Assembly: GCF_048541585.1 (NCBI RefSeq)
Contig: NZ_CP183303.1
Location: 2,046,001 to 2,110,000, forward strand
Direction: 5' to 3'
Source of the DNA: Legionella_C sp048541585
GTDB lineage: Bacteria; Pseudomonadota; Gammaproteobacteria; Legionellales; Legionellaceae
DNA: 64,000 bases
Shown: positions 17,232 through 26,500 of the stretch, one piece after another
Layout: every line of letters starts with the position of its first letter
Numbering within the stretch: the first letter of the stretch is position 1
Program-made: the position numbers and the translations under genes
The notes under the pieces: model-generated
Told to the model about the DNA's origin: nothing
Database searches by the model: none
Seen by the model: the letters and a program-made list of their open reading frames with translations, nothing else

Positions 17232-17735
17232 TTACTTAGAAAAATAATCTTTATTCTCAAATTCACATAATTGCCTCATAATGCGCGCTGTAGCGCCCCA
17301 TACAAATCGTCGTTCTGGCATAAATTGATAAGATTTAAACTTAAAACCACGCCTTTCTACTTCAATTAGTTGATAATTGGCTATCTTACAGGCTTTTGTA
17401 ACAGTTATGGGAAAAACATCTACAACTTCTTCACTAAGACTATACGGATTAATAGTTTTAATAGTAGCAAGCCATGGATAAATTAAGTATCCGGTTAACG
17501 TTTGCTCTGGCTTTAAAGGTTTTATAAGAGTAACGCGATGAGATTCTATGCCTAATTCTTCATTGAGCTCTCGTAGTGCTGTTGCAAAAAGGGATTCATC
17601 TTGTTCCTCCCAAAGTCCGCCCGGAAAACATATTTCACCTGGATGCATTTGTAATTGATTACTACGCTCAGTTAGAATAATTGAATTGGTTGCTTGTTCA
17701 TGTAAAACAAGCACTGCAGCGTTACGACGTAGCAT
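17232..17735 (-). CDS. Nudix hydrolase, CoA pyrophosphatase-like
   Basis: The Nudix box is G-G-L-W-E-E-Q-D-E-S-L-F-A-T, then A-L-R-E-L-N-E-E-L-G, with the catalytic R-E-x2-E-E present. An E-E inserted into the early part and the upstream P-G-E-I-C-F-P-G-G resemble CoA diphosphatases (NudL/PCD1 group), which cleave coenzyme A to phosphopantetheine and ADP. Length 167 fits. It is cytoplasmic. It lies between pabB (43-base gap) and the deacetylase gene (42-base gap). Confidence 0.85.
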   Translation of the reverse strand: MLRRNAAVLVLHEQATNSIILTERSNQLQMHPGEICFPGGLWEEQDESLFATALRELNEELGIESHRVTLIKPLKPEQTLTGYLIYPWLATIKTINPYSLSEEVVDVFPITVTKACKIANYQLIEVERRGFKFKSYQFMPERRFVWGATARIMRQLCEFENKDYFSK

Positions 17736-17778
17736 GCTTTATTCTTTCTCCCCACGTTATAATTAAATTCTTCATTAA

Positions 17779-19095
17779 TTATAGCCCTTGTAAAATCCCA
17801 GCAATTTTAGTAAAGCATTCTTCATATTCTTCGTCATAGATAGAATCAATTACAATACCTCCTCCGGCAGCAAGATAAAGTTCATTGTCAGCAGCAAACA
17901 TAGTTCGTATAGCAATATTCGTATCAAACTGCCCATGTGCTGAAAAATAACCAATGCTTCCACAGTAAACACCGCGCCTGTAACGCTCTTGTTCTGCAAT
18001 AATTTGCATCGCTTCGCGTTTTGGTGCGCCTGTAATAGAACCGCCAGGAAAACAATTTGCAAAAGCGGCAACTGGAGAAATAATATCTACGCAGTCTGCT
18101 GTAATGTGACTAACTAAATGATGAACAGCCTGATAACTTTCAACTGCGCATAAAGTAGATACATTGACTGTTCCCACCTTAGCGATTTTTCCTAAATCAT
18201 TGCGCATTAAATCCACTATCATGATGTTCTCAGCACGATTTTTAGGACAAGCTTCTAACTGCTGTTTTAAAAGAAGATCTATTTCTTCTGATTGCCCGCG
18301 TGACTTTGTACCTTTAATAGGAGAAGTTAATAAGCGCCCTTTTTCTAGCTTAATAAAACGTTCAGGAGAAAAACTTAAAATATAAGCTTCGCCCATTTTC
18401 ATAAATGCGCCAAAAGGAACCGGATTATAAGCTCTTATCTTACTATAAATTGCCCATGGATCACCTTGATAACTTGTTTTAAATGGTTGAGTATAATTTA
18501 CCTGATAACAGCGGCCTTGTTTTAAAGACTCATGAATAGCTTTAAACGCTTCTTGGTATTGAATTTTATTAATTAAAGGCATGAAATTTTTTTGCAAAAC
18601 ATAGTCTGCTGCTATCGTTTCTTCCTGCCCATACCACTTAAGTAGAATTTCTTTTACGATGGAGGCAGTCTCAACTTGAGTATTAGCAGCAAACAGCACA
18701 ATCTTCTTTAGGTGATGATCTGTGATAATAGCCCAATCATATAAACCTACTTGCGCACTAGGTAAATTAACCAGTGCCTGCTGCTCTTTTAAATTAATAT
18801 CAGCTAGTTCGCAGCCAAAATCATAAGAAAAAAAACCAATTGCTCCACCTTGAAAAGGTAAATCTAGCTGATAATCAACTGGCGGTATATTACGTTGTAG
18901 AGCATCTAAAAAAGTGTTTGCTGTAAAGGTTTCACTAGATAAAATATTATAAGGATAAGCACTTAAAATATCATAACGACCTCGAGCAGAATCGGCGCTT
19001 TCAAGCAGAACAAATCCTGGAAGATGGGCTAATTTTTGATAATAGCTATTTAATTTATCAATATAAGGCAGCTCAATTAATGAAAACTTTTGCAT
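17779..19095 (-). CDS. pabB: Aminodeoxychorismate synthase component I PabB
   Basis: A chorismate-binding enzyme, 438 residues, that makes 4-amino-4-deoxychorismate for p-aminobenzoate and folate synthesis. It shows the C-terminal chorismate-enzyme motifs P-I-K-G-T-K-S-R-G, I-M-I-V-D-L-M-R-N-D-L-G, F-P-G-G-S-I-T-G-A-P-K and E-E-Y-E-E-C-F-T-K. The P-I-K-G-T motif and the N-terminal tryptophan-site region favour PabB over TrpE. No glutamine amidotransferase (PabA) gene is adjacent. It is the first gene of the pabB-Nudix-deacetylase run. Confidence 0.92.
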   Translation of the reverse strand: MQKFSLIELPYIDKLNSYYQKLAHLPGFVLLESADSARGRYDILSAYPYNILSSETFTANTFLDALQRNIPPVDYQLDLPFQGGAIGFFSYDFGCELADINLKEQQALVNLPSAQVGLYDWAIITDHHLKKIVLFAANTQVETASIVKEILLKWYGQEETIAADYVLQKNFMPLINKIQYQEAFKAIHESLKQGRCYQVNYTQPFKTSYQGDPWAIYSKIRAYNPVPFGAFMKMGEAYILSFSPERFIKLEKGRLLTSPIKGTKSRGQSEEIDLLLKQQLEACPKNRAENIMIVDLMRNDLGKIAKVGTVNVSTLCAVESYQAVHHLVSHITADCVDIISPVAAFANCFPGGSITGAPKREAMQIIAEQERYRRGVYCGSIGYFSAHGQFDTNIAIRTMFAADNELYLAAGGGIVIDSIYDEEYEECFTKIAGILQGL

Positions 19096-19409
19096 ATTTT
19101 TCTACAAAGACTAAGTAATAGTTAATAAGCCACATAATGTTGCACTTATTTTTCACAAAAGTAAAAAAAATTATTTAATTTTAAGCTAATTTAGGCAATT
19201 AATTAATTTTCTCTGCTAACTAAACTATTCCTTTATATAATAAGTAAGACATTAAAACTAAATTATTACCGGACTTATAGCTAAATATTATTATCGACAT
19301 TCATAGTTCTCCGTTGCACCTAATTTCATTTACCTTTTAATTCTAAAGATGGTTTTTATTAAAATTTATGAGTATTCTATGTCTCTATGCTTAGAAAAGG
19401 AGACTTAGT
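19096..19409. other. Divergent intergenic region between pabB and pdhA
   Basis: An AT-rich 314-base region that must hold the promoters of both pabB (minus) and pdhA (plus). A TATATAAT stretch at 19234-19241 is a possible -10 element for pdhA, but the -35 partner is weak. No gene or repeat is seen. Confidence 0.5.
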
Positions 19410-20483
19410 GTGACGGTCATCGCACGTTTTGAAATAGCATTTAAGCAATTTATTGATGAACATGGAAAGTTATGTCATCCCTTACCAGCTTGGGCGAAAG
19501 AACAATCTATCTTACAAGAACTTTATCGAATTATGGTTTTAACCCGAGTATTTGATAAAAAAGCAATTGCATTGCAACGTACAGGTAGAATGGGTACCTA
19601 TGCTCCTATTAACGGTCAAGAAGCTATTTCTACTGCTATTGGCCATGTCATGAAAAAAGAAGATGTTTTAATTCCTTATTACCGTGACTATGCGGCGCAA
19701 TTACAGCGTGGCGTTAAAATGGCAGAGATTTTAGCTTATTGGGGCGGTGATGAGCGTGGTAGCCAGTTTAGTTGTAATTCTGAAGATTTACCTATTTGTG
19801 TACCTATTGCTTCACAGTGTCTGCATGCAACTGGTGTGGCTTTTGCCTTTAAATATCGTCAACAAGCAAGAGTTGCGGTGACATGTATTGGTGAAGGTGG
19901 TACTTCAGAAGGCGATTTTTATGAAGCCATTAATGTGGCAGGCGCTTGGAAATTACCGGTTGTTTTTGTTGTAAATAATAACCGTTGGGCCATCTCTGTA
20001 CCTTTATCTAAACAAACTGCTTGTCAAACTATTGCTCAAAAGGCGATTGCTGCGGGTTTTACAGGCATTCAAATTGACGGTAATGACGTTATTGCCTGCC
20101 GTGATGTAATGATTGAAGCCATAGAAAAAGCACGTCGTGGTGAAGGGCCAACATTAATTGAGGCAGTTACTTATCGATTATGTGATCATACTACAGCCGA
20201 TGATGCAACTCGGTATCAACCTGCATGTGAAGTAGAAGAGGCGCAATTAAAAGAGCCTGTTTGTCGATTAAAATATTTCTTACTTGAGCAAAATCTTTGG
20301 GATGAAAGCCGAGAAGAAAAATTATTAACTGAATGTAATGAAATAGTTCAGCAACAAGTTGATGAATACTTAAGTAGGCCACCACAAACCGTTAATACCG
20401 CTTTTGATTATCATTACGCTCAATTACCTGATTATTTAATTGAACAGCGCGCAATCGCAATGGAGGAAGCCGGTCATGCCTGA
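19410..20483 (+). CDS. pdhA: Pyruvate dehydrogenase E1 component, alpha subunit
   Basis: The thiamine-diphosphate-binding half of a heterotetrameric E1, which decarboxylates pyruvate (or a branched-chain 2-oxoacid) and transfers the acyl group to the E2 lipoyl arm. It has the ThDP motif G-E-G-G-T-S-E-G-D-F-Y, then N-N-N-R-W-A-I-S-V-P, and the phosphorylation-loop-like Y-R-L-C-D-H-T-T-A-D-D. The start is GTG with an AAAAGGAGA site. It overlaps pdhB by 8 bases. The alpha/beta form of E1 differs from the homodimeric AceE of enterics. A branched-chain enzyme is the main alternative. Confidence 0.9.
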   Translation: MTVIARFEIAFKQFIDEHGKLCHPLPAWAKEQSILQELYRIMVLTRVFDKKAIALQRTGRMGTYAPINGQEAISTAIGHVMKKEDVLIPYYRDYAAQLQRGVKMAEILAYWGGDERGSQFSCNSEDLPICVPIASQCLHATGVAFAFKYRQQARVAVTCIGEGGTSEGDFYEAINVAGAWKLPVVFVVNNNRWAISVPLSKQTACQTIAQKAIAAGFTGIQIDGNDVIACRDVMIEAIEKARRGEGPTLIEAVTYRLCDHTTADDATRYQPACEVEEAQLKEPVCRLKYFLLEQNLWDESREEKLLTECNEIVQQQVDEYLSRPPQTVNTAFDYHYAQLPDYLIEQRAIAMEEAGHA

Positions 20484-21450
20484 TATAACGCTCGTTGAGG
20501 CAGTTACCCAAGCGCTAGCTTATGAATTAGCTCATGATGAAGATGTCATTGTATTTGGTGAGGATGTTGGTAAAAACGGTGGTGTCTTTCGGGCTACTCT
20601 TGGTTTACAAGAGCAATTTGGCGAGCGTCGCGTATTTGATTCACCACTAGCTGAATCAATGATTGCAGGGCTTGCTATAGGTATGTCAATACAAGGTCTA
20701 AAACCTGTCGCTGAATTTCAGTTTATGGGATTTATTTATCCAGCCATGAATCAAATAATCTCCCATGCCGCTAGAATGCGTAATCGTACGCGCGGACGAT
20801 TGCATTGCCCTTTAGTTTTTCGTGCGCCTTTCGGCGGAGGCATTAGAGCGCCCGAGCATCATTCTGAAAGTACAGAAGCCTTATTTGCACATATTCCTGG
20901 ATTACAAGTTGTCATTCCTTCTTCACCTAGACGCGCTTATGGTTTATTGCTTGCCGCAATTAGAAACCCTGATCCAGTCGTTTTTTTAGAGCCTAAACGT
21001 ATTTATCGCTTAGTTAAACAACCGGTTGAAGATAATGGCGAAGCATTACCCATTGGTAAATGTTTCACCCTACAGCAAGGTGAAGATGTAACGTTAGTAA
21101 GTTGGGGTGCTAGTATTCATGAAACAATGCAAACCGCAAAGCAATTAACTGAAGAAGGAATTTCTTGCGAAGTTATTGATGTAGCTACTATTAAACCCCT
21201 AGATATAGAAACTATTTTAAATTCTGTAGAGAAAACTGGCCGCTGTGTTATCGTTCATGAAGGGGCAAAAACAGGGGGTGTTGGTGCAGAAATTGCAACC
21301 CAAATAATGGAAAACTGCTTAGAAAGCTTACTTGCTCCCGTACAACGGGTAACCGGTTATGATACAGTAATGCCTTATTTTCAATTAGAAAAATACTACA
21401 TTCCTAGTATTAAACGAATTAAAGACAGTATTATCAGCATAATGGAGTAA
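20476..21450 (+). CDS. pdhB: Pyruvate dehydrogenase E1 component, beta subunit
   Basis: The partner of pdhA. It begins M-P-D-I-T-L-V-E-A-V and has G-E-D-V-G, G-V-F-R-A-T, R-V-F-D-S-P-L-A-E, the subunit-interface region and a C-terminal transketolase-like domain. The open frame begins at 20440, but that part lies inside pdhA; the ATG at 20476 follows a GGAGG site and gives the family's N-terminus. It overlaps the last 8 bases of pdhA. The protein is about 324 residues, as expected. Confidence 0.92.
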   Translation: MPDITLVEAVTQALAYELAHDEDVIVFGEDVGKNGGVFRATLGLQEQFGERRVFDSPLAESMIAGLAIGMSIQGLKPVAEFQFMGFIYPAMNQIISHAARMRNRTRGRLHCPLVFRAPFGGGIRAPEHHSESTEALFAHIPGLQVVIPSSPRRAYGLLLAAIRNPDPVVFLEPKRIYRLVKQPVEDNGEALPIGKCFTLQQGEDVTLVSWGASIHETMQTAKQLTEEGISCEVIDVATIKPLDIETILNSVEKTGRCVIVHEGAKTGGVGAEIATQIMENCLESLLAPVQRVTGYDTVMPYFQLEKYYIPSIKRIKDSIISIME

Positions 21451-21452
21451 TA

Positions 21453-22562
21453 ATGAATATTTTTAATTTACCTGATTTAGGTGAAGGGTTACCCGATGCA
21501 GAAATTCATGAATGGTTTGTAAAAGAAGGTGATACCGTTAAAGCTGATCAACCACTAGTATCCATGGAAACAGCTAAAGCGGTGGTGGATGTCCCCTGCC
21601 CACAGGATGGTGTTATTGCTAAGCTTTATGGCAAGCCTGGTGATGTACTAAAAACTGGCACTCCATTAGTAGCTTTTGAAGCGAGTACCACTGCTAAAGC
21701 AGATAAGGGAACAGTAGTCGGTAACCTTGAAGAAAGCCATGATATTAGTGAAGATAATTTTACTATTGGTTCCAATAATACAACTACTCGCAATAAGGCA
21801 ACGCCTGCAGTACGAATGCTCGCTAAAAAATTAGGAGTTAATTTAGCTACCTTACTAGGTAGTGGCGAACATGGCATGATAACTCGTGAGGACGTTGAGA
21901 AAGCCGCTTTTAATCAAACGCAGTTACCTGAAGGCTTTGAAGCTTTACGAGGTGTTAGAAGAACCATGCTAACTAGTATGATTCAATCTCATCGTGATGT
22001 GGTACCTGTTACTATTTTTGATGAAGCAGATATTCAAGCTTGGACTAACGAAAGTGATATAACTGTACGCCTTATTCAAGCATTAAAAGAAGCCTGTCAA
22101 TTAGAGCCTTCTTTAAATGCCTGGTTTGATACGTTACATAATGCCAGAAAGTGTCATAAAGAGCTACATTTAGGTTTAGCTATGGATACTGAAGACGGAC
22201 TTTTTGTACCTGTTATTCATAATGCAGATACCTTGTCGCCAGACGAATTACGGCAAAAGATCAATGATTATAAAAAAACAGTACGTGAGCGCTCCGTACC
22301 TGCCGATGATTTAAAAGGTGCTACCATTACACTTTCAAATTTTGGTAAATTTGCAGGCCGCTTTGCAAGCCCTATTATTGTACCTCCTACCGTTGCTATT
22401 CTTGCTGTTGGTCGTCTATATGAAGCACCAATAGTAGTTAATGGAAAAATTGAAGCTCATAAGATGCTACCTCTTTCTCTAAGCTTTGATCATCGCGCAG
22501 TTACTGGTGGTGAAGCTACACGCTTTTTAGGCGCTGTAATTAAATCATTGCAGCAAGCTTAA
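21453..22562 (+). CDS. pdhC: Dihydrolipoamide acyltransferase (E2) of the pyruvate dehydrogenase complex
   Basis: E2 of a 2-oxoacid dehydrogenase complex. One lipoyl domain (about residues 1-78) with lipoyl-lysine motif M-E-T-A-K-A-V-V-D-V-P; a peripheral-subunit-binding domain (about 110-147; A-T-P-A-V-R-M-L-A-K-K-L); and a catalytic domain with the active-site L-S-F-D-H-R-A-V-T-G-G near the C-terminus. At 369 residues it is short because there is only one lipoyl domain. It starts two bases after the pdhB stop. No E3 (lpd) gene follows, so E3 must come from elsewhere in the genome. Confidence 0.92.
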   Translation: MNIFNLPDLGEGLPDAEIHEWFVKEGDTVKADQPLVSMETAKAVVDVPCPQDGVIAKLYGKPGDVLKTGTPLVAFEASTTAKADKGTVVGNLEESHDISEDNFTIGSNNTTTRNKATPAVRMLAKKLGVNLATLLGSGEHGMITREDVEKAAFNQTQLPEGFEALRGVRRTMLTSMIQSHRDVVPVTIFDEADIQAWTNESDITVRLIQALKEACQLEPSLNAWFDTLHNARKCHKELHLGLAMDTEDGLFVPVIHNADTLSPDELRQKINDYKKTVRERSVPADDLKGATITLSNFGKFAGRFASPIIVPPTVAILAVGRLYEAPIVVNGKIEAHKMLPLSLSFDHRAVTGGEATRFLGAVIKSLQQA

Positions 22563-22573
22563 GGCTTAAATTA

Positions 22574-22612
22574 ATTTTATTACCCCAGTCGTTAAGGGGT
22601 AGTAAAATTTTC
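22574..22612 (+). terminator. Rho-independent terminator of the pdhABC operon
   Basis: A 13-base inverted repeat (attttattacccc / ggggtagtaaaat, one G-T pair) with a 9-base loop, followed by tttt, sits 12 bases after the pdhC stop. It clearly ends the operon before the opposite-strand gene. Confidence 0.85.
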
Positions 22613-22660
22613 TCTTAAATAATTTGACATATGTATGCATTAAGAAATAGCGCTGTCAGC

Positions 22661-23323
22661 TTAACTAAAATAATGCAGCATTAAATAAGTAACAACGGGT
22701 AAGATTAAATTATCAATTCCTCTGCTAGAGATACCTTCTAAGAGGGTTAAAATAATCGCGAATAAAAGTAAATAAATAAAAGGAATGGAAGTATTAGAAA
22801 AATAAATTGGAATAGCCATGCAAAAAAGGCATACTATAAAAAAAGCCAGTGAACCAGATAAAGATTTTTTATTATTAAAAATTTTATATTCAATAAAATG
22901 ATATTTAATACCCACTATACTTGCTGCCGCATCTGCTAAAGAAAGAACTAAAACAGGTATTACAAATTCTAAATAGTTTTCTCTCGCCAAACCAAAGAGA
23001 AGAATTATACTAATTGGAAAGTAGATTTCACCTAAAGAAAATGCTCTTAAGTTTAAAACAGGATTAAACATAGATTTAAGATAAGGTAATCGTACAAATA
23101 AAAAAAATCCAATCGCCGCTCCCATAATAATGATGACTGATAAAATGTTATTAAAAAGTAGAGGGTAAGTAAGGCAAGTTAAACCACAAACGGCATGTAT
23201 AAATTTTCTTAAGTATTCTGGTTGTATTTGAATAAATTTTTGCAAAATGTATAAGCAAACAAGTATCGTTAAGTAGAGAATAATAAAAAATAATATTGTA
23301 AGTGGTTGTAACTGATCTAGCAC
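22661..23323 (-). CDS. Polyprenol/phytol kinase-like membrane protein
   Basis: A 220-residue integral membrane protein with about seven hydrophobic helices. It matches the dolichol/phytol-kinase group of CTP-dependent lipid kinases: the sequences L-R-K-F-I-H-A, L-A-D-A-A-A-S-I-V-G and K-K-S-L-S-G-S-L-A-F-F are characteristic, and E-G-I-S-S-R-G-I-D-N is the late conserved motif. Such enzymes phosphorylate a polyprenol or phytol at the membrane. The substrate here is unknown. It stands alone, followed by repeats on one side and the pdhC terminator on the other. Confidence 0.8.
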   Translation of the reverse strand: MLDQLQPLTILFFIILYLTILVCLYILQKFIQIQPEYLRKFIHAVCGLTCLTYPLLFNNILSVIIIMGAAIGFFLFVRLPYLKSMFNPVLNLRAFSLGEIYFPISIILLFGLARENYLEFVIPVLVLSLADAAASIVGIKYHFIEYKIFNNKKSLSGSLAFFIVCLFCMAIPIYFSNTSIPFIYLLLFAIILTLLEGISSRGIDNLILPVVTYLMLHYFS

Positions 23324-23377
23324 AAAATTCTCCAGTCTAATTTACATAATAGCTAAAGCACTTGCACTGCAACAAAT

Positions 23378-23437
23378 GTAACCTGGGTGAAGGCCATGGG
23401 CCGAAACCTGAGTTTCACTTCGTTACACCCAGGCTAC
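23378..23437. repeat. Hairpin repeat, family B, copy 1
   Basis: A 60-base imperfect palindrome. Arms gta-acctgggtg and cacccaggctac are outermost; inside lie aaggc/ggccgaaacct and gagtttcacttcgttac. A second copy is at 23506-23564. The type resembles small hairpin repeats I recall from Legionella genomes. Confidence 0.8.
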
Positions 23438-23461
23438 AATACTGATAAATAATTACATAAG

Positions 23462-23486
23462 TTGTTGGGCCAAGGTCCAACCTACT
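23462..23486. repeat. Short hairpin repeat, family C, copy 1
   Basis: The sequence ttgttgggccaaggtccaacctact contains a tight hairpin (ttgggcc/ggtccaa). A near-identical copy is at 36952-36976. Confidence 0.75.
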
Positions 23487-23505
23487 CTAATGCACTGTGG
23501 CAATT

Positions 23506-23564
23506 GTAGCCTGGGTGAAGGCCTAGGCCGAAACCCGGGTTTCACTTCGTTGCACCCAGGCTAC
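23506..23564. repeat. Hairpin repeat, family B, copy 2
   Basis: Same plan as the copy at 23378-23437: gtagcctgggtg outer arm, aaggc, the core ggccgaaacccgggtttcac and cacccaggctac. The two copies lie in the same orientation 128 bases apart. Confidence 0.8.
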
Positions 23565-23569
23565 CATTG

Positions 23570-26500
23570 TTATATTAAAGCTGCGCTGGCAACTACTGCA
23601 TCTAATGAATGTTCTACCGCATCTACTTTCTTCAAGCGCTCTGTTTGCTGGAAGAAAAAGCTTGCTTGATTGGTAGTTAATTTGCTTACTGTAAGCTTTA
23701 TAAGTGTAAATACACTTAAAGCTATATTAGCGACAATGCGCTTCCAAGCCTCACCATGATGCTCACTTAAATGATCATCTTCACTATGGAGCAGCGTCTT
23801 AAAATCTTGTTGAAAGGATTGCAATAACTGCTTACGCGCTGGACCTCCTTCTTGAAGAGTCGTTTCGTTTTTCACTAAAAATTCATCTAAATTTTCTTTC
23901 AAGTCATTTGCTAAATTAATAACAGTTTGCGCTGAACTCTCTTTTATATTCTTAGCTATAACTGCCTCATCTTTTAATCTAACACCATAATCATACATTG
24001 TTTCAATTGCTTGATATAACTTTTCTATTTCTACAGCTAAAGCTTTAGTTTCTATATTTTGTTGTAAATGTTCTAAAACATTTTTTGCATCAGCAACATT
24101 TAGCGAAGGTATATAAACTTCAGCTGTTAAATCACTACTATAATTGATAGGTATTATTTTTTCATAATTCTTAATAGCTATAGTTAAGCGATTTACTAGA
24201 GGCTGTAAATGGTAGCCTGGAAGACTAGTTTTATTAATATTAATAAACTCTAAGAGCGCTCTAGAATCTCCTTTTAATATAAAATCATCTAAAAGTTGCT
24301 CAAGTCCCTTGGTTTTTTCTGATCCCTTTATAAATAATCTACGCGCCTTGCTATCCTTAGCAGTCAAGTTGTCTTTAACATTAAAACGTTTGGCACGATT
24401 AATTAAATAATTATCTAATTCTTGTTTAAAGAAATTAGCTAATTCCTTGCGTTTTTGAATACGAATATAAGCACTTGTTATACAGCCACTTTTGGCATCG
24501 ACTTCAATTTGAATTTTTTTAATCCGCCCTTCTAATGGCTTAATAATTTTAGCTAAATTTAAATTTTCTGTTAAATAATTATTAGATAAGCTATTTTTTA
24601 GATTAGCCATCTCATAGCTAGCTTTATTGATTAAATAACCTGCGTCATTTATTAATTGTCTATAGGATTTATTACAATCTTTCTTATGAACATTATTAAT
24701 ATTAATAATTAATTGATCACTTTTATCTTGAGCTTGCTGAATTAATTCGTCTATATAATCAAGCATCTTTTTAGTTAAAAGCTCTGCTTTGTTTGATTCT
24801 GAAAATTCATTAATTGCAATATATGTATCAGATGAAAGATCAAAAGCAGATTGATGTTTTTCTGTTATTACCTTTGTTTGTACTTTAAATTTATTAATTT
24901 CTTGAGACAATTCGCTAAGCTGTTTAAGTAATACATTTAGTTTATCTGTCGTAGGAGTTTTGCTTATTAAATAATTCTGGCTAGCCTCTTTAAATTCTTC
25001 TTCAAAATGCTGTAAATTTTTAAGCTTTAAGTTAAATTCTTCTGTAACCCTTTCCTGATAACTATTAGCTAGTTTAGTTAACTCACTTTGCAATGTTAAA
25101 CATACATTGCTAAGCTTCATACATTTACTTTCATAGTCCTTTGTATCATTAAAATGTAACAAAGAATTTAAGTCTTGTAATTCATTTGCAATAGTTTTTA
25201 AGCTTTTTAATAATGCTTCAATGGTTACATTAATTTCTGTAAATTGAGTTAAAAATTCAGAAGAAGTATTTAATTTTTCCTTTAAAGAGTTAATTTCTTG
25301 GTTTAAAACTTGAATTTCTTCAGAGGCGATAATTAGTTTACCTAAAATGATGCTAGTCTGATTTAAATTAAATAGCTGCTTTTCTTTTTTTAATAAAATA
25401 CTAATTTCCTCTTCTAATTGTGTTTCTCGTTCTAAATTGGTAATGTCTACTTTTATTTGGGAAAGCTCTTCTTCAATATTAGTTAAAGTGTTTATAATTT
25501 TCTCTAAAGGTTCTTTCGCTAATAAAGTTTTATAAGTAGCGTCTGCTAAATCAGTTAATTTTTCTAATTTTAATTTATTTTGCGCTTTAGTCGCTTCACT
25601 GGTAAGAATAGAGGGATGATAAATTTTTCTTAAGCTTAAGTAAAATTCTTGCCAATGATTAGCATTAGTTACTTTGATGTCTGGGCAAATAATCTCAAAA
25701 AATAATTTCACCACATGAGGATTATTAAATTCTTTAGTTTTCACTAATAAATTTTCAACTTGTTGCGTAGATAAATTTTGTTTTGCTGCTGGTTTTAATT
25801 CATCCTCTATCCATTTGTAAATTTTGTAAAGCTCAACTAAACCTTGGCTTGCGGTATTTTCTTCATGTAATAATCCAAAATTCTTAATACATTTTATAAC
25901 CTCACGCTGATCGGATACAGCCAAACTTTCTAAAATTTCTACAATATCTTGCCTTTGGCTTGCTGGTACATTGATATTAAGAATAGTTAAGGGCTTATAG
26001 AAATTTTCTAATTCTTCTTTAAAAGACAACAATTTATCATTGAATTTTTTTTGTAAATTTTCTAAATTTTCTTTTGGTTTGGGTGTTTGAAATGTTTTTA
26101 ATTCATCTTGTTTAATCTGTAATTGTTGTGAATTAAAGTCTTTATGTAAATCATGAAGTATTTGTAATTTATCATTTAAAATGCTCTTAAGCTCGTCAGT
26201 ATTTCCTTCATTTACTGTTTTTTCAAATTGAATTTTTTCATTAATTTTTTTCAAATTTTTATCATGTTCCAGTAAATTAATTTCAATAATTTTAATAACC
26301 GATTTTATTTCTTCTAAATAATTTATCTTTGTATCATATAAATTATGAATTTCTTTTTGGAATCGATTACCAAATTGTGAAACGAACTCTTCTGGAACAT
26401 TAACATTTTCACTAAGTTCTATTAATTTCTTTTCTTCTAAATTCAAATCTTGTTGTAGTACCTGTAGCTCTTTGTTTTTATTTTCTAACTCTGCAACTTT

